DNA of 64,000 bases, taken from NCBI GenBank assembly GCA_958295515.1, contig CATQGW010000001.1, positions 434,001 to 498,000 of the forward strand, in the 5' to 3' direction. The position numbers were made by a program, and so were the translations under genes. This stretch comes from an uncultured Dehalococcoidia bacterium (lineage in GTDB: Bacteria > Chloroflexota > Dehalococcoidia > Bin125). Positions 17,481-27,376 of the stretch are shown here, one piece after another (the stretch's first letter is position 1; each line of letters begins with the position of its first letter). The notes beneath the pieces were generated by a model, which made no database searches, was not told the origin of the DNA, and worked only from the letters and a program-made list of their open reading frames with translations.

Positions 17481-18930
17481 ATGACCCTCGCCCGCAGCGA
17501 ATCGCCCTCGGCGGCGGTGCGCGAACGCCTTGACCATCCGATCATCGACGGCGACTCTCACATTGTGGAGTTCGCCCGACCTACTTTGACTACCTCAAGG
17601 ATGTGGGCGGCGCGGAGTTGGTGGAGCGCTACCGCAAGTCGAGCGTCAGCGGCGCGTGGGCGCGGATGAGCTGGGACGAGCGGCGTGCGGAGCGTCCGGC
17701 GGTGCCGCCCTGGTGGGCGCTGCCGACGCGCAACACGCTGGAATCGCGCGACGGCGATGCTGCCGCGTCTGCTGCACGAGCGGATGGATGAGGTGGGCAT
17801 GGACTTCGTCGTGCTCTATCCCACGATTGGGCTGGGGTTTCCGCACATCCACGACGATGAGCTGCGGCAGGCCGCCTGCCGCGCCTTCAATCGCTTTACG
17901 GCCGACCACTACGGCGAGTTCGCCGATCGCATGACCGTCGCCGCGGTGATTCCGCTGCCACACGCCGGAGGAGGGGCTGGCGGAGTTGGAGCACGCCCAG
18001 TCGCTGGGGCTCAAGGTGGCGCAGATTCCGGCTTTCGTGCGCCGCCCGGTGGCCGCCGTAGCCGCGCGCTATCCGGAGCTGGCGCAGCGCGTGACCTGGC
18101 TCGATTCGTTCGGGATCGACAGCGAGCACGACTACGATCCGTTCTGGCGGCGCTGCATCGAGCTGGGCTTCGCGGTGGCCTCCCACTCAGCGGGAATGGG
18201 CTTTAGCGATCGCGCCTCGATCTCGAACTACATGTACAACCACATGGGCCATTTCGCGGCGGCCGGCGAGGTGTTGTGCAAATCGCTGCTGATGGGCGGC
18301 GTGACGACCCGCTTTCCGCAGCTGCGAGTGGCATTGCTGGAGGGCGGGGTGGCGCACGGCGTGCGCCTCTATGCCGACATCATTGGGCGCTGGGAGAAGC
18401 GCAGCGTCGAGCAGCTCGAACGGCTGGACCCGGCCAACATCGACCTCGAACTGGCGCAGGACCTGTTCTCGCGCTACGGCGGCGAGCTGACCGAGGGAAA
18501 GCTGGACAACCTGGCTCAAACGCTGGGCATGGCGGGGCCGGAGATCGATCCGGCGGTCAAGGACAATTTCGCGGCGATGCAGATCGAGCGCGCAGAGGAT
18601 TTCTACGATCGCTTCGTGCCCTCGTTCTATTTCGGCTGCGAGGCCGATGACCCGATCACGGCCTGGGCGTTCAACGATCGGGTCAATCCGTTCGGGGCGA
18701 AAATTCGGGCGATCATGAGCACCGACTTGGGGCACTGGGATGTGCCCGACATGGCCGAGGCGGTGGCCGAGGCCTACGAACCGGTGGAGGCGGGCATTCT
18801 CAGCCCGGAGGACTTCCGCGAGTTCGCGTTCACCAACCAGCTGCGGCTCTACGCCGGTCCCAACCCCGACTTTTTCAAGGGCACGATCGTTGAAGAGGCG
18901 GCCGCCGAAGCGCTGGCGAACGGCGCATAG
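17481..18930 (+). pseudogene. Amidohydrolase-2 family protein, frameshifted in its N-terminal third
   Basis: The start at ATG 17481 is favoured because GGAG lies eight bases upstream; an ATG at 17475 is also possible. The N-terminus IIDGDSHIVEF is a typical amidohydrolase_2 opening (D-x-D-x-H). Three frame changes (near 17576, 17742 and 17965) interrupt it, each continuing into good homologous sequence: YFDYLKDVGGAELVERYRKS, then MDFVVLYPTIGLGFPHIHDD, then LEHAQSLGLKVAQIPAF. From 17986 to 18930 one open frame runs 314 codons with VASHSAGMGFSD, VALLEGGVAHG and STDLGHWDVPD. TIM-barrel metal-dependent hydrolase or decarboxylase; substrate unknown. Possibly intact in the real genome. Confidence 0.75.
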
Positions 18931-19036
18931 AACAATCGCGCCGCTCCCGGCGTCCTCTCCCTCTCTTCCACGTCATTCTCGCCCCCAACCCGCGGTCCCT
19001 GCCCTCTCTCTCTCTGTCATTCCCGCCCCAGCCCAC

Positions 19037-19123
19037 CCGTCATACCCGCGCTTGCCGCGGGTATCTCGCCGCAGGGCTTCGGAGGTGCGCCATGAGATTC
19101 CCGCTCGAGGGCGGGAATGACGG
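19037..19123 (+). repeat. Composite palindromic repeat, copy B
   Basis: Arm 1 at 19037-19071 (GTCATACCCGCGCTTGCC and its inverted half GGGTATCTCGCCG), then a spacer, then arm 2 at about 19091-19123 (ATGAGATTCCCGCTCGAGGG and GCGGGAATGACGG). It lies between the convergent ends of the amidohydrolase and cytochrome genes. The 288 bp of this interval otherwise hold only CT-rich and further GTCATTC-type fragments. Confidence 0.8.
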
Positions 19124-19217
19124 AAAAGGGGGCGGGAATGACGGGAAATGGAGCAGGAAGACGAAAGGGGGAAGGTTGGCGCGCAGGTTGGTCGGATTGC
19201 GAGGTTGAGTCGGCGGT

Positions 19218-19820
19218 CTAGTTTGAGGCGAATTGACCGACGTCCTCGTGACCCAGGGCGTTGTTGTCGGGATCGATCAGCTCGTCGGGCAGCGGCAGCG
19301 TTTGCAGCCAGGACCAGATATCGGCGATGTCCTCGGGGGGTACGTCCTCGGTCGTCTGACGCGGCATCACGCCGCGCGGCTGGCGGTACTGGCTGAGCAC
19401 GCCGTGGATATCCAGGCCGGTTTGCGCGATGGTCGGGCCGACGATGCCCTCGCCAGTGTCGCCGTGGCAGACCTGGCAGCCGTTGGCGACGAACAACTCT
19501 GCGCCGCGGCTGGGGCTCGCGTTGGCGCGCAGCGCTTCCTCATCGATGTCCTCAATCGGCAGCGGGGCGGCGGCCTCGCAGGTCTGCGGCGCGCGGTCCA
19601 CGAGCTCCAGCGAGGGGTCGGCCTCCTGGCCTTCCTCGATGCAGTACAGCCCGCTCTTCCAGAGCTCGGCGGTAGCCTCGGTCGATTCCACCCTGCCGGA
19701 CAGTTCGTGGCGGTCGGCGCCTTTGACGATCGCGAAGCCGACCAGCGCGAACACGCCGGCGGCCAGCAGCGCGAAGACCATCAGCAGTCCGAAAGACTGG
19801 GGGATTCCCTGAGTCGGCAT
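19218..19820 (-). CDS. Membrane-anchored c-type cytochrome
   Basis: 200 aa. An uncleaved TM helix (GLLMVFALLAAGVFALVGFAIV, about residues 11-32) precedes an exported domain. A haem c motif CQVCH is at 115-119, with a distal Met ligand candidate Met152 in RGVMPRQ. Length and layout match small mono-haem cytochromes of the cytochrome c oxidase / cbb3 or thiosulfate-oxidation type. Two extra Cys (60 and 81) lie before the haem domain. No oxidase genes are adjacent. Confidence 0.8.
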   Translation of the reverse strand: MPTQGIPQSFGLLMVFALLAAGVFALVGFAIVKGADRHELSGRVESTEATAELWKSGLYCIEEGQEADPSLELVDRAPQTCEAAAPLPIEDIDEEALRANASPSRGAELFVANGCQVCHGDTGEGIVGPTIAQTGLDIHGVLSQYRQPRGVMPRQTTEDVPPEDIADIWSWLQTLPLPDELIDPDNNALGHEDVGQFASN

Positions 19821-19926
19821 CTCTCTCGGCTCACCTCAAGCGGCGCGGCGCATCATCAACCGCGCAACCCGCGCCATATGTTACCCACGCTCCGCGTTAG
19901 AGGGAACGCCGCAGCGCGCGCTGCGT

Positions 19927-20817
19927 TTACTGATTGCTGGGCGCGCTGGGCCGCGTCTTGGCTGCGCCGTAGTCCTGGAACGGACCGTCGCGCCAGTCCA
20001 GCGCGGCCTTGAGCCCCTTTTCGCGGGCGATCGCGCCGAACTCGCCGGCGCTGCCGCGGTAGGTCGAGAGCGCCTGGATGTCGGCGCCCACGGACAGCGC
20101 GGTGCGGATGCCCATCACCTCGTAGGCGCGGTTGATCCCGCGCTTGCTCATCTGCACCATGTCCGGCGCGATGTTGGCGATGCGCTCGGCGAAGCGCTCC
20201 GTCTCCTCGGACAGCTCGTCGACCGCGAAGGAGCGGTTGGCCCAGCCCAGCTCGACCGCCTCCGCGCCGGTCACCGAGTCGCCGGTGTAGGTCAGCTCGC
20301 GCGCCTTGCGCATCGACATGTGCCAGGGGTGGTAGAGCACATCGACGGTGGTCATCGCGCGCACCGGCGGGTAGCCGATGATCGCGTCGTCGGCGACAAA
20401 CATCAGGTCGCACATGCTGGCCAGCTCCGAGCCGCCGGCCAGGCAGTAGCCATGCACCTGCGCGATCACCGGCTTGGTCAGCTCCCAGATTTGCCAGTAG
20501 CCGCTGAGCAGATGCTGCGGCCACTGCCCCTGCCCGGGGTGAATCGGTCCCACGCTGGGCAGCCCCGAGCGGATGTCGAGGTAGTCGGACTCGGACAGGT
20601 TCGGCACGGGCGTGATGTCGTAGCCGGCCGAGAAGGTGCGCCCCGCGCCGCGGATGATCACCACTCGCACAGCGTTGTCGGCCTCGGCGTCCTTCAGAGC
20701 GCTGAACAGCTCCGCGCGCAGGCGGTGGCTGAGCGCGTTCATCTTCTCCGGACGATTGAGCGTGACAATCGCCAGGCGGCCTTTGGTTTCGTAGAGGATG
20801 TCTTCAAACTCGGGCAT
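19927..20817 (-). CDS. Enoyl-CoA hydratase/isomerase family protein
   Basis: 296 aa crotonase-fold protein. Features are TLNRPEKMNALS, the oxyanion-hole segment TFSAGYDI, and the second one GYCLAGGSELASMCDLMF (Gly-Gly) where the hydratase Glu normally sits. It probably hydrates or isomerises an acyl-CoA in fatty or aromatic acid breakdown. It fits the beta-oxidation-like genes at 25.6-30.5 kb functionally but is not in an operon with them. Confidence 0.85.
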   Translation of the reverse strand: MPEFEDILYETKGRLAIVTLNRPEKMNALSHRLRAELFSALKDAEADNAVRVVIIRGAGRTFSAGYDITPVPNLSESDYLDIRSGLPSVGPIHPGQGQWPQHLLSGYWQIWELTKPVIAQVHGYCLAGGSELASMCDLMFVADDAIIGYPPVRAMTTVDVLYHPWHMSMRKARELTYTGDSVTGAEAVELGWANRSFAVDELSEETERFAERIANIAPDMVQMSKRGINRAYEVMGIRTALSVGADIQALSTYRGSAGEFGAIAREKGLKAALDWRDGPFQDYGAAKTRPSAPSNQ

Positions 20818-20868
20818 CGGCGTTCTCCGTACGCAGCGGCTCGATCGGGTCGAAACGATGGCAGCAGC

Positions 20869-21801
20869 TTAGGGCAACGCGCCGCTCGCTTGGGCGGCGC
20901 GCCTGATCGCGGCTTGGATCGCCGCCGTATCCGCCGCGCCGGTCAGCCGTTCGCGATAGACGCCCCCGGCGTCGATCAGCAGCAGCTCAGGCAGCCCGTC
21001 GACGCGGTAGTGGCGAGTCACGGCGGCCTGCGCATCGATCAGGCCGGGAAAGCCGACGCCGGCCTGGACGAAGGCGCGGGAGGCTGCGCCGGGGGTGTCG
21101 TAGACATTGATCGCCAGCACCGCCAGGTCGCCCTGCGAGCCGCCCTGCGCGCGCCACAGCGCATCGAGGCGGTTGAGCAGCTCCCGGTCGCCCGCGCTCC
21201 AGGAGGCCCAGAACGCGAGCACGACGGTCTTGCCGCGGTAATCGGAGAGCGAGATCAGCCCCTCGTTCTCCAGCCGCGGCAGGGTGAATTCAGGCGCGCG
21301 GCGCTCGACCTGGAGCCGCGCCGCGTTCTCGGCGACGCCGAGCGCTGAGGATGCGCTGATCGTGTCCATCGACACCCAGGAACTGCGCAGCCAACGCCCC
21401 GTCTCGGCGGTCTCCCAGTTGAAGAAGCGGCGCTGCGGGGTGAGGATGTTCGTCTCGCCGTCCAGCGCGACGATCAGCGCCAGCTCGATCCAGGGGCCGT
21501 CGTCGCGCCGCGCGCGAACGCGCAGCGAGGCGTCGTCGACCGTCAGCGGTGAGGATTGCAGCCAGCGGTCGACGGTCGCATCGGGGTAGGGGAAGTAGCG
21601 CTCCACGGGGCAGCGCGGCTCTTTTTCCGCGCCCAGCTGGAGGCAGAGTTCGACGCGCCCGTCGGCGGCTTTGCGCGCGGCGATTCGCGCCTCGACGCTG
21701 CCGCTCTGCGCGCCGACCGCGGCCAGCGCGAGCAGCGACGCCAGCACTGCAAACGACACCGCCAGCCCAAGCCGAGCGCGTCGAGACATCTCAGACGGCA
21801 T
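20869..21801 (-). CDS. TlpA/ResA-like thioredoxin-fold protein lacking CxxC
   Basis: 310 aa. A signal anchor (LGLAVSFAVLASLLALAAVGA) leads to an N-terminal ~130-residue domain of unknown type, then an AhpC/TSA-Redoxin domain from about residue 168 (APEFTLPRLENEGLISLSDYRG, VVLAFWASWSAGD). The position of the catalytic CxxC in TlpA (FWATWCPPC) reads W-S-A-G-D, with Ser202 and Asp205, so classical thiol-disulfide exchange is not possible. The later cis-Pro segment VDGLPELLLIDAGG is intact. The start may be 21801 (overlapping the upstream gene) or ATG 21789, 1 nt after that gene's stop. Confidence 0.75.
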   Translation of the reverse strand: MPSEMSRRARLGLAVSFAVLASLLALAAVGAQSGSVEARIAARKAADGRVELCLQLGAEKEPRCPVERYFPYPDATVDRWLQSSPLTVDDASLRVRARRDDGPWIELALIVALDGETNILTPQRRFFNWETAETGRWLRSSWVSMDTISASSALGVAENAARLQVERRAPEFTLPRLENEGLISLSDYRGKTVVLAFWASWSAGDRELLNRLDALWRAQGGSQGDLAVLAINVYDTPGAASRAFVQAGVGFPGLIDAQAAVTRHYRVDGLPELLLIDAGGVYRERLTGAADTAAIQAAIRRAAQASGALP

Positions 21802-22330
21802 TCATTGAGAAGTTGTGGTTGCCGAGAAACGCACCGGCCCCGGCCACGAGCAATGTGAGCAGCAGGCCGACGACGGAGAGCATGATCGTGAGCCGCCGCA
21901 CGCGCACCAGCTCGGCGCTGTCGCCCGCTGCGCCGGCCGCCGCGGCCTGCCGCGCCAGCTCCAGCTGGCGCGGGCCGAAGACGAACTGGTGCAAGCCGAT
22001 CACCGCGATCATCGCCGCCCAGAGCCCCATCTTGGTCACGAAGATGATCCCCCAGCGCGCGTCGTAGATCGAGGCGCCGAAGTTTTCCGCCTGGTCCAGG
22101 CGCGGATCGATCATCGCCCCGCCGGTGACCACGATGATCACCATCGCGGCAATGCCGATTCGTCCGAAGCGGCGGGTGAAGCCTTCGAGCGCGCTGAGCC
22201 AGAACTCACGGTCGCCCGCCGCGCGCAGCGTGGGGATCACGGCGGCGGCGGTGATGATCTGCCCGCCCAGCCAGACTGCCACGCCGATCACGTGCAGCCA
22301 GATCAGGATTGAGAGCGCCGTCTCCGACAT
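21791..22330 (-). CDS. CopD/DUF2269-like four-helix membrane protein
   Basis: 179 aa with four hydrophobic segments (ILIWLHVIGVAVWLGGQII, GIAAMVIIVVTGGAM, FVTKMGLWAAMIAVIGL and LSVVGLLLTLLVAGAGAFLG). The WLHVIGVAVWLGG start is characteristic of CopD-domain and related haem- or copper-linked membrane proteins. It is translationally coupled to the TlpA-like gene. A role in copper or redox handling at the membrane is an inference. Confidence 0.7.
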   Translation of the reverse strand: MSETALSILIWLHVIGVAVWLGGQIITAAAVIPTLRAAGDREFWLSALEGFTRRFGRIGIAAMVIIVVTGGAMIDPRLDQAENFGASIYDARWGIIFVTKMGLWAAMIAVIGLHQFVFGPRQLELARQAAAAGAAGDSAELVRVRRLTIMLSVVGLLLTLLVAGAGAFLGNHNFSMNAV

Positions 22331-22367
22331 TGAACTCCCCTGCCCGTGAGGCTATTGCAGGGCCGCC

Positions 22368-23768
<1,401 letters not shown>

Positions 23769-23810
23769 TTAACACGCCCTGCGCGCCGCGCCGCAGGCTA
23801 CCTTTCGCGC

Positions 23811-24353
23811 ATGAGCGAGTCTGAGAGCGAGCCGCTGCCCGCGTCGCCGTCGGCGCGCCTGATCGAGCGCAAGATCACGCTCGACGGCGCGGTGCAAGAG
23901 TTTCCGCTCGAACGCTGGCTTGTCGCGCCCGAGCTGATCGTCGGCCGCTGGGTCTCCGACGGCGCGCCGCCGTTCGAGGGCTCGGCGGGCTTCACCTCCT
24001 GGGGCGTCTGGTGGCCGCAGCGCCCCTACGGGGCGTACCGCATCCACCGCCCCGACGGTTCGCTGCGCCTCTACCGCATCGATGCGCTCGAAGCGGTGCG
24101 CTGCGAGGGGGGCGTGATCGAATACCGCGACCTGCTGCTCGATGCGCTGATCCGCCCGGGCGAGGCGGCGCTGATCGAGGACGAGGATGAGGTCGCGGAG
24201 GCGGAGCAGGCCAAGCTGCTCAGCAGCGAGCAGCGCTGGCGGATCGCCTGGGTGCGGGGCATGTTCGAGCGCCGCCCGGCGCTGCTCTGCGAGCGGATCG
24301 ACGCCGCCATCGAGCAGGCCGTCGAAGCCGTGCGCGCCGCAGCCGAACGGTAG
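23811..24353 (+). CDS. DUF402 family protein
   Basis: 180 aa from ATG 23811. The mid-region YGAYRIHRPDGSLRLYRID and the C-terminal YRDLLLDALIRPGEAALIEDEDEVAEAE match the DUF402 (FomD/FAU-1-like) pattern, with strand-rich core and conserved D-x-D-E region. Members include nucleotide diphosphatases and AU-rich RNA-binding proteins; the specific role here is open. It ends 9 bp before the Dam-type methylase gene. Confidence 0.7.
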   Translation: MSESESEPLPASPSARLIERKITLDGAVQEFPLERWLVAPELIVGRWVSDGAPPFEGSAGFTSWGVWWPQRPYGAYRIHRPDGSLRLYRIDALEAVRCEGGVIEYRDLLLDALIRPGEAALIEDEDEVAEAEQAKLLSSEQRWRIAWVRGMFERRPALLCERIDAAIEQAVEAVRAAAER

Positions 24354-24362
24354 ACTGCGCAA

Positions 24363-25193
24363 ATGGCGAAGCCATTCATCAAGTGGGCGGGCGGTAAGAC
24401 GCAGCTGCTGCCGCAGCTGCGCGCAGCCGCGCCTCAGCGCATTGCGACCTACTACGAGCCGTTCCTGGGCGGCGGCGCGCTGTTCTTCGCCCTCCAGCGT
24501 GAGGGGCGCTTTGAGCGCGCCGTGCTCTCCGACAGCAACGCAGAGTTGATCGAGGCATATACGCAGGTGCGCGACAGCGTGGACGACCTCGTCGGGGCGC
24601 TCGCGGTGCATCAGCGCAAGTACCGGGGAGCACAGGGCGGAGCGGAGTACTACTACCGCATTCGCGCGAAGCGCCCCGCCTGCGCCGTCGGGCGGGCGGC
24701 GCGCCTGATCTTCCTGAACAAGACCTGTTTCAACGGGCTCTACCGCGTCAACAGCAGCGGTCAGTTCAATGTCCCGCACGGGAGCTATACCAACCCCACG
24801 ATCTGCGATGAGGAAGGTCTGCGCGCCGCGTCGGAGGCCTTGCGCGGCGTCGAGTTGCGCTGCGCAGATTTCACCGAAGCGATCGCCACAGCCGAGTCCG
24901 GCGATTTCGTCTACTGCGACCCGCCCTACGTGCCGCTCAGCGAAACCGCTAACTTCACCGCCTACACGGCGACCAATTTCAATACCGCCGACCAACAGCG
25001 GCTCGCCGCCGCCGCGGCGAGCGCCCGCGAACGGGGCGTGGATGTGCTGCTCTCGAATTCCGGCCACCCCGAGGTGGCGCAACTCTACCGTGATGCTGGC
25101 TTCCAGCTCGATACAGTCAACGCTATGCGGGCGATCAACTCCAACGGAGCGGAGCGCGGAGCGGTCCGGGAGTATCTGATTCGCGCCGGCTAG
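24363..25193 (+). CDS. Dam-family DNA adenine-N6 methyltransferase
   Basis: 276 aa. PFIKWAGGKTQLLPQL at the N-terminus and FLGGGALFF (SAM-binding motif I) at 35-42 are Dam/M.DpnII-family hallmarks. LNKTCFNGLYRVNSSGQFNVP (about 118-138) is the family signature, and the catalytic DPPY is at 186-189. It transfers methyl to adenine N6; GATC is the usual target but cannot be proven from sequence. It overlaps by 4 bp, tail to tail, with a PD-(D/E)XK nuclease gene, suggesting a restriction-modification pair. Confidence 0.88.
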   Translation: MAKPFIKWAGGKTQLLPQLRAAAPQRIATYYEPFLGGGALFFALQREGRFERAVLSDSNAELIEAYTQVRDSVDDLVGALAVHQRKYRGAQGGAEYYYRIRAKRPACAVGRAARLIFLNKTCFNGLYRVNSSGQFNVPHGSYTNPTICDEEGLRAASEALRGVELRCADFTEAIATAESGDFVYCDPPYVPLSETANFTAYTATNFNTADQQRLAAAAASARERGVDVLLSNSGHPEVAQLYRDAGFQLDTVNAMRAINSNGAERGAVREYLIRAG

Positions 25194-25612
25194 CCGTCCC
25201 CGTTCAGCTTCATCTCCGCTTCGAGCGCACGCTCACGCGGAAGGCCGAAATAGAAGCGGAGCCATGTCGTGAGCTCGCCGAACTCGATGGCTTTACCCGA
25301 ACTGCGCACGAACGCTTTGAAGTCGGCCGAGAAGCCGTCGCCATGCACGACGACAATGCCGCGGATCGGCCAGGCTTCGATGTCGGCAATCGTCGCGGGG
25401 ATCTTCTCCTCCGCCGTGCCGAGCACGCGCTGAAATTTGCACTCGACGCCCAGCATCAATCCGGTGTCCGGCCGAGTGAGGACAACATCGATCCTACGAT
25501 TGCGCCCCCAAATGCGTTGCCCAAGAGCGACCTGTGTTTCCGCCTCCAGCCCCAAGGCTTTGCCGACGCGAACGACGGCGCGCTCAAGCTGAGCGCCTGA
25601 CTTGATCTCCAT
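25190..25612 (-). CDS. Small PD-(D/E)XK nuclease-superfamily protein
   Basis: 140 aa. The core nuclease motif is readable: Asp42 in RRIDVVL and Glu57-x-Lys59 in GVECKFQ, separated by about 15 residues, with an N-terminal helix. Such short PD-(D/E)XK proteins often sit next to Dam-type methylases. The tail-to-tail 4-bp overlap with the methylase supports a type II-like restriction partner; specificity unknown. Confidence 0.7.
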   Translation of the reverse strand: MEIKSGAQLERAVVRVGKALGLEAETQVALGQRIWGRNRRIDVVLTRPDTGLMLGVECKFQRVLGTAEEKIPATIADIEAWPIRGIVVVHGDGFSADFKAFVRSSGKAIEFGELTTWLRFYFGLPRERALEAEMKLNGDG

Positions 25613-25615
25613 CGC

Positions 25616-26086
25616 TCATCCTCCCTCCGAGCGCTTCGGAATCAACACGGCGCGGGTAAATTCTAGCACCGTCTCGCCGCGCTGATTCTGCGCTGTGGTG
25701 TTCACTGTCACGATCCCCCGATCGGGCTGCGAGCGCGACTCGCGCACATCCGTCACTTCCGTGCGGGCGCTCAGCGTGTCGCCGTGGAAGACTGGCGCGG
25801 TGTGCCGCAGGTCCGTCGTGGCGAGGTTGGCGATCGCCTTGCCGCTGACCACCGGCACGGTCATTCCGAAGACCAGCGAATACACGAACGGGCCCGACAC
25901 CACCCGCTGGCCGAATTGCGTGTCCTCCGCATATTCGAGGTTCGTGTGCAGCGGATGATGGTTCATCGTCAGCATGCAGAACATCAGATCATCGGCCTCG
26001 GTCACCGTGCGCGCCGGCCAGTGTTCGATCACCTCGCCCACCTCGAATTGATCGAGCCAGCGGCCAAACAGTTCCTTCGTCGGCAT
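25616..26086 (-). CDS. MaoC-like hotdog-fold dehydratase
   Basis: 156 aa. The hydratase-2 region reads TEADDLMFCMLTMNHHPLHTN, keeping the His of the catalytic pair with Asn where Asp often occurs, as in mesaconyl-CoA-hydratase-like MaoC proteins. RVVSGPFVYSLVFGM and PVFHGDTLSARTEV complete the hotdog. It probably hydrates or dehydrates a CoA thioester. It lies directly downstream of the acyl-CoA dehydrogenase gene in the same direction. Confidence 0.8.
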   Translation of the reverse strand: MPTKELFGRWLDQFEVGEVIEHWPARTVTEADDLMFCMLTMNHHPLHTNLEYAEDTQFGQRVVSGPFVYSLVFGMTVPVVSGKAIANLATTDLRHTAPVFHGDTLSARTEVTDVRESRSQPDRGIVTVNTTAQNQRGETVLEFTRAVLIPKRSEGG

Positions 26087-26104
26087 CGTCGCTCTCCCTG
26101 TCGC

Positions 26105-27292
26105 CTAATCGACGCGGTACAGCTCAAGCAGCCGGCGCGCGATCACCAGCCGCTGAATTTCGTTGGTGCCCTCGGCCACCGCCATCAGCGGCGCATCGCG
26201 GTAGTAACGCTCAATCGGCAGCTCTTTGGTGTAACCCACGCCGCCGTGTACGCGCATCGATTCGAGCGTGCATTCCAGCGCCACCTCGGTGGCGAACAGC
26301 TTGGCCATGCCCACATCGAGGTCCGAGCGCTCGCCGCTGTCTTTCTTGCGCGCAGCGTCGCGCGTCAGCAGCCGCGCCGCGCGGATTTTGGTCGCCATCT
26401 CAGCCAGCTTCAGCTGGATCGCCTGATGCTCGGCAATCGGCCGCCCCATCGTCTCGCGCTGCTGCGCGTAGACAATCGCGTGGTCAAACGCCGCCTGCGC
26501 GACGCCGGTCGCGCGCGACGCGACATTGATCCGCCCGATCTCCAGCCCGCTGATCATCTGCTGAAAGCCGCGCCCCTCGCCGCCGCCGAGCAGGTTCGCC
26601 GCCGGCACGCGGGCATCTTCGAGGAACAGCTCGGCCGTCTCCGGCCCCTTGTAGCCGAGCTTGTCGATCGTCCGCGCAATGGAGAAACCGGGCGTGCCGC
26701 GCTCGACCAGAAAAGCCGAAATGCCGCGGTGCCGCGGGTTGGCTCCGGGGTCCGTCTTGGTCATCGCCAGGTAGACATCGCCGCGGTCGCCGTTGGTCAC
26801 GAACAGCTTGTTGCCGTTGAGCAGGTAGTCGTCGCCGTCGCGCGTCGCGGTGGTGCGGATCGCCTGCGCGTCCGAACCCGCGTTGGGCTCGGTGATCGTG
26901 AAGCAGCCCTGCAGTTCGCCCGAGCCCAGCCCGGGCAAGAAGCGCTGCTTCTGCTCGTCGGTGCCGTGCTGCTCGATGATCCAGCCGTCGATCACGTTGG
27001 TGTTGATGATCCCCGCCAGCCCCATCCAGCCGCGCGCAATCTCCTCGATCACCGCCGAATAGGTCTCGAACGACAACCCCAACCCGCCGTAGGCCTCCGA
27101 GAACGTGATCCCGAAGATGCCCATCTCGCACATGTCGCGGTGGATCGCGGTGGGGAACTCGCCCGCATGCTCCAGCGCGTCAGCTTGCGGGATGACCTGT
27201 TCGTCCACCCAGCGCCGCACATTGCGGACGATCTCCACGCCCGCCTCGCCGTCGCCGCTGATGATCTCCCGTACATCGCTCGCTGCCGCCAT
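26105..27292 (-). CDS. Acyl-CoA dehydrogenase
   Basis: 395 aa, standard length. The N-terminal helices, the FAD/substrate region CFTITEPNAGSDA (about residues 130-142), LFVTNGDRGDVYLAMT, VHGGVGYTKELPIERYYRDA, and the catalytic Glu within AEGTNEIQR all fit short/medium-chain acyl-CoA dehydrogenases. It oxidises an acyl-CoA to enoyl-CoA, passing electrons to ETF. It lies 18 bp upstream of the MaoC gene and is likely an operon with it. Confidence 0.9.
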   Translation of the reverse strand: MAAASDVREIISGDGEAGVEIVRNVRRWVDEQVIPQADALEHAGEFPTAIHRDMCEMGIFGITFSEAYGGLGLSFETYSAVIEEIARGWMGLAGIINTNVIDGWIIEQHGTDEQKQRFLPGLGSGELQGCFTITEPNAGSDAQAIRTTATRDGDDYLLNGNKLFVTNGDRGDVYLAMTKTDPGANPRHRGISAFLVERGTPGFSIARTIDKLGYKGPETAELFLEDARVPAANLLGGGEGRGFQQMISGLEIGRINVASRATGVAQAAFDHAIVYAQQRETMGRPIAEHQAIQLKLAEMATKIRAARLLTRDAARKKDSGERSDLDVGMAKLFATEVALECTLESMRVHGGVGYTKELPIERYYRDAPLMAVAEGTNEIQRLVIARRLLELYRVD

Positions 27293-27376
27293 AGCCGCCC
27301 TCCTGGATTTGTCCGCCTCAGTCTACGCGCGAGTAGGCTGAGCGCTCCGGGGAGGAGATGTGGAGGAGATATCGCG

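Noticed and set aside
25784-27376. Extension of the flavin monooxygenase frame far upstream
   Set aside because: Runs antisense through the MaoC and acyl-CoA dehydrogenase genes; the ribosome site and homology place the start at 27377.
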